From: Calonectria ilicicola | Lineage: Eukaryota; Ascomycota; Sordariomycetes; Hypocreales; Nectriaceae | DNA: 64,000 nt | NCBI GenBank assembly: GCA_020809705.1 | Contig: CP085829.1 | Span: 3,410,001 to 3,474,000, forward strand | Direction of reading: 5' to 3' | Part shown: piece after piece, positions 60,000 through 64,000 of the stretch | How the letters are laid out: every line of letters begins with the position of its first letter | Position numbering within the stretch: position 1 is the first letter of the stretch | Made by a program: the position numbers and the translations under genes | The notes under the pieces: generated by a model | What the model was told of the DNA's origin: nothing | What the model saw: only the letters and a program-made list of their open reading frames with translations | Database searches by the model: none

Positions 60000-62046
60000 C
60001 TACAGCTTTGCACCCTTGGCCTTTCGCGAGGCTTTCTCCTGCTCTCTGAGCACTCTCCTTAGAATCTTTCCGCTCGGGCTCTTGGGGATCACATCAATGA
60101 ACTCGATGCCACCCTTGAGCCACTTGTGACGGGCCTTGTGATCCTCGACGTGCTTGTTGATGGCAGCGACAATATCGTCGTCAGACTTACCGGCAGCTTC
60201 AGCAGCCTTGACCACGTAGGCCTTGGGTACCTCGCCTGCCCTAGCGTCGGGGACTTGGATGACGGCGCAGTCGGTGACGAAGGGATGGGCCAGCAGGTGG
60301 GCCTCGAGCTCGGCAGGGGCGACTTGGTGGCCCTGTAAAAGCGTTAGCGAATTATTTAGCAGAACCTGTTTCATAATGTAAAGCCATACCTTAACCTTGA
60401 TGAGCTCCTTGATTCGGTCGGTGATGACAAAGTGTTCATTGCCGCTGGGAGAGAGACGGACGAGCACCTCGTCACCGGTTCTGATCCATCGACCATCATC
60501 ATCATGGACAAAGGTGGATGCAGTGGCGTTGGCGTTGTTCAAATATCCCAGAACAACGGTGGGGCCCTGGACGAACAGCTCGCCGCGCTCCTCATACTGA
60601 GTAACCTCCTTGCCCTCGGCGTTAATAATCTTAGCCCTAAGGCCAGGCACCAGACAGCCTGATGAGCCGGGTAGGATGTCCAGCTCGCTCGTAGATGTAA
60701 CGACAGGGGATGTCTCAGTCATTCCTAATTTGTTTTTATTAGCCCATGGTGCTTCGGGACCAATACCTTGCAAGGAAAGGTCACTCACCATAGCCCTGGC
60801 ACAGGTGCCACTTGGGGTAGAACTTTAGTACGTCTTCCATTGTCTCCTTTCCAAGCGGGGCGGCACCGCTAAAGACGAAGCGGATCGAACTTAGATCATA
60901 TTTGTCGCACAGCTCGCGATTGCCGAGCATCTGGATCAGAATCGGAGGTACAATGGCCATCTGCTCGATACGATACTTCTGGATCGCCTCGAGGAACAGC
61001 TTGAGTTCGAACCGGGGCAGTACAATGGTCTCGTCGCCAGTGGCGAGCGTGTAGAGGCCATTGACAACCAGTCCGTAGATGTGGGAGAAGGGCAGGAGAC
61101 CGAGCATGACCTGGGTTTGGACACCGGCAGCCTTGCGTCCTGGGCGATCATACAGCGTGGTCTGCATGACATTGGCGATAACATTGCGGTGGGAGATCAT
61201 GACGGCTTTCTGATGGTATTGTTAGCTGTCGCGCGCGCGCAATGAATAGGCTGGCAGCGACTTACAGGAAGACCTGATGTTCCACTCGAATAGCACAGGT
61301 ATGCGACCTGTCGAGCGCCCTGGCCCTTGCTCCAGTTCAAAGGAGGCAATTCGGGGAGTGCCTCACCCTCGACAACCAGGTCATCGACGGTCTTGTAGGG
61401 GGCCTTGGCCTCAAAGCCAGCCATGGGCATGAGGAAGATTCGGTCCTCGGGGATGTTGACTGCTTTGGCGGCGGCGAGAGCCGTCTCCAGCAGGGGCACG
61501 CAGGTGAAGAGAGCATTGGCGCCCGAGGATCGCAGCTGATGCTCAAGCTCGGGGGCTGAGTAGGCGGCGCTGGCGGGCGTCACGATGCCGGAGATACGGT
61601 GTACGGCGTGGGTAAGAGGGAGGTAGTCGATCTGTGGTAACGAGATCGTCAGTTAAAAGCCAGTCAATGCAACGTCTATAGAACGGGCTAAACGGACCGT
61701 ATTGAGCGAAAACAGGCCGATGACTCGGTCCCATTCAGTGCCCTCGTTGAAGTCGTAGCCGAGACGTCTAGCAATTGCGCGGGCCAGACACTCCTCGCGG
61801 CGCAGCACCTCCTTCATGGTGTAGGTCTTGCCGGTGAGACCGCAGGTGAAGGGATTTCGGGACTTGTCAATCGGGAGGCGTCCATAGTTTTCATTGTTGA
61901 CAAACTCGGCGATGGTAATGGAGTCCGGGGGGTCTGTTGCAGAGGAAAGGAGGTGAGTGGCAGCTCAATGAAGAATCAATCAGGGCCTGGGTAATGAACT
62001 TACCGAAGGGAAGCTTCGCGACAGTTGGGGGAGGAACAAAAACCAT
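60000..62046 (-). CDS. 4-coumarate-CoA ligase-like acyl-CoA synthetase, peroxisomal
   Basis: Six exons (62046-62004, 61933-61698, 61631-61266, 61209-60789, 60724-60390, 60332-60000) give 577 aa, normal for the adenylate-forming family. Box I is YLCYSSGTSGLP joined to KAVMISHRN; an intron falls between Pro and Lys. Later come LPFSHIYGLVVNGLY, IRFVFSGAAPLGKET, GYGMTETSPVV (box II), GELFVQGPTVVLGYLNN, WIRTGDEV and the catalytic-lysine motif IPKSPSGKILRRVL near the C-terminus. The last three residues AKL form a PTS1 peroxisome signal. Members activate carboxylic acids through an acyl-AMP to CoA thioesters. In fungi, peroxisomal 4CL-like enzymes act on phenylpropanoid-like or medium-chain acids, including in penicillin and other secondary pathways. 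The substrate is not predictable here. It is tail-to-tail with the NLR, 152 bp apart. Confidence 0.93.
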
Positions 62047-63678
62047 TGTGGCGGCGATGCAGCGATGGACGGGCTGCACAGGACGGGAAACTGACTGGCT
62101 AGAAGCCGCGGGGGTATCAAATGGGAAGCGAGAAGAAAGAAAGAAAAAAAACTAGAAAGAAACAGGATACTGATCTATGGGGAGGAGAAGAAAACAAGTT
62201 GAGAGAAACAAGGCTGGACTGAGACGAGCCAAAGGGATGGGATGCAGGCTGATAATAAACCAAAGCCACAACCCACCCAACCAACCTCTCTGGCTGAAAA
62301 CGACGGGCCTCTGCCCGCAAGCCTCATTCTCATTCCCCTCAACGGCCGAAGGGGGGACGGACCAGGGACCCTCTCCGCGCTTGCTTAGAGTTCCCCAATT
62401 ACGTCCCTCCAAAAAGCCGGTTACGTGACGACGAGGCCGAAAAAGCTGGGGAAAATCGCCCCACAGGCTCCCCGCATGGGGGAGTAGACTCCACCAGGAG
62501 CCAGCAGTAGTAGCGTAGTGAAGTCATTCATGCCTTCGAGTCCAGTGCGGCTGTGTGTGTGATGGTTGCCTTTTTTTTTCTTGGGAAGGGAGGTTTCCGA
62601 TCGGTCCTGTCCCCCGTGATTCCCTATTCTAGACTTTGTATGGATATCATCTTGTTCCAAGTCAGCCGTCTTGTTTCAACCACAGCCTCCTCAAAAAAAA
62701 GAAAAAAAATAAACCCAAAAAAATCCAAGTGTTGGGGTTATCTGTTCAAATCACCATCACCTCCGCTAAGACATACCTCTGCAACCCACAGTTGAGCGCC
62801 CCGACCTTCCCAAAGCTTGGCCGAAGCACCGAGCAGCAAACGGGCCCCGTATCTGCGGCACAGCATCGGTCGCCTGAGAGACAGCTGAATGCCGAAGTTG
62901 CCACAACCTGTGGGGCCCGTAATCCGTCGGTGCCGAGGCTCGCGGATATGCCACAGTGGAGTCTGGACCACCCGCGGAGCACCGCGGATCGAGATGAGCC
63001 TCGATACGGACCCGCCTCACATCCGAGTCTGTGGCCGAACGATGCCGTGTAGCTCATCAGCAAATATATTACTGGTTGTCTGATTAAGCTCCCTCCTTCC
63101 CGTTGGTGCTGCGTAACACTCAGCGTTCATGCCCAGAATATTCCCCGATGGCCAAATCTGACTTACCCCGCCCTCCTTTGCTTGATTGTGTGTCCTTGAA
63201 TCCCAGTTCAGGCACTTGGTGTAACCCTGTGAGAATCCATCTGTACTCGACGATTGTCCAATCAATTCTTGTCAGCGACGGCTAAATATACGAATCGATA
63301 CCCGTGATAATACGTACGCTTCTACACTCTTTAGGTTAGCACAATAATCCTCGAAATATTTTATTTTACGTACCAGATGATGATGCAAGCACACGCTCGC
63401 CCGCCCTCGGTTTATCACGAAGTGAGATTCTCAATCCAGAACCAAACATGAGAGTAAATTCTCAGCTCGGCGATATCATTCTGTGTCTCCTTCTTGGTCG
63501 GATTCTCCAATATCCAACCACTTACAATGCCAAATTTCTGTTCGTGCCCAACAAATCATCTGAGCATAGCCAGGGAAAAATAGAGTGCGTCCAAACTTCC
63601 GAATCAGATTTTCTTGCATGAGCTAGGACCTCTGAGCTTGGTATATGCAGGTCCAAATCACCAGAGTTGATCATAGAC
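62047..63678. other. intergenic, 4CL promoter and unassigned sequence
   Basis: 1.6 kb. The left part must hold the promoter of the 4CL-like gene and is rich in A and G (62105-62200). The rest has several overlapping short frames without domains (62636-63083). A-rich tracts occur at 62690-62725. No gene is called. Confidence 0.45.
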
Positions 63679-64000
63679 CTACTGGTCTAAGCGGACGCTC
63701 AAAGGAAGAAGTCCATCAACGCAATCCCAAGTGAAGCTATTGTACTTCGGAACATGGTCAACACAACCTTGGTGTATTTTAACATTCATGTTGATTTGTT
63801 CAAAAGGAGTTGTATTATCTGGTGTCCATTGAAAAATCGAGAAATGTAGGTGGTTGTCTTCTTGAGAAGGAAGGTGGATGGGACACTTGTTTACATGAGG
63901 TGTCCAACTCTTTTCGCAATGGCGGTCTGAGAGATGATATTTCATGAATGGTTGGATGATGCTTGATCCTGCTGCATCGCATAAATTGCCTTGAACTTGT
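63679..64000 (-). CDS. hypothetical cysteine-containing protein, 5' end outside window
   Basis: A minus-strand frame is open from the right edge to a stop at 63679-63681, giving at least 106 codons with no stop and no clear intron. It contains cysteines in GNLCDAAGSS, RHCEKSW, VNKCPIH, HQGCVDH and TWDCVDG, aromatic residues and several His, as in small secreted fungal proteins. I recognise no family, and the N-terminus (signal peptide or not) is beyond the window. An in-frame ATG at 63945 exists, but the open frame upstream of it suggests it is internal. Confidence 0.4.
   Translation of the reverse strand, partial: QVQGNLCDAAGSSIIQPFMKYHLSDRHCEKSWTPHVNKCPIHLPSQEDNHLHFSIFQWTPDNTTPFEQINMNVKIHQGCVDHVPKYNSFTWDCVDGLLPLSVRLDQ

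Overview
The window is nuclear DNA of a filamentous ascomycete. Genes carry short introns (about 48-110 bp) with GTRNGY-type donors and CTAAC/CTGAC-like branch sites, on both strands, separated by large non-coding stretches. A Metarhizium-type adhesin (MAD1-like), a siderophore transporter and NACHT-WD40 NLR genes point to Hypocreales, most likely the Metarhizium/Pochonia group (Clavicipitaceae). The species cannot be fixed from sequence alone. All exon maps below were built by hand from splice signals and reading frame; no database search was run.

Region 1 (1-11 kb) is accessory and gene-poor. It holds the 3' end of a FAD-dependent monooxygenase, a membrane-anchored glycosyltransferase-like gene, a clearly dead subtilisin (S8) protease gene, and about 6 kb where I see only short repeats.

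Region 2 (11-29 kb) is a dense housekeeping block: an unrecognised four-exon gene, a SET-domain methyltransferase, a UBX-domain ERAD factor, a twin-CX9C mitochondrial protein (Mix17/CHCHD2 type), the exosome cofactor Lrp1/C1D, a mitochondrial ketopantoate-reductase-like protein, PDCD5, COQ4, gamma-COP (SEC21) and a small Dabb stress-responsive barrel protein.

Region 3 (29-36.5 kb) is accessory again. It has a decayed NACHT NLR that has lost its WD40 part, a three-exon small secreted six-cysteine protein not evident as one open frame, an 18S-rDNA-like debris patch, a perfect hairpin and a 9-bp minisatellite.

Region 4 (36.5-53.1 kb) contains the MAD1-like GPI adhesin with an unusually long empty upstream region (about 12 kb), ended by a siderophore-iron MFS transporter with SreA-type GATA motifs upstream.

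Region 5 (53-64 kb) contains gene debris, an apparently intact NACHT-WD40 NLR of 1329 aa, a peroxisomal 4-coumarate-CoA-ligase-like enzyme in tail-to-tail arrangement with it, and a partial cysteine-containing ORF running off the right edge. No tRNA, intact rRNA, CRISPR or intact transposon was found. The most unusual elements are the live/dead NLR pair, the small secreted protein beside the dead NLR, and the MAD1 locus with its long upstream region.
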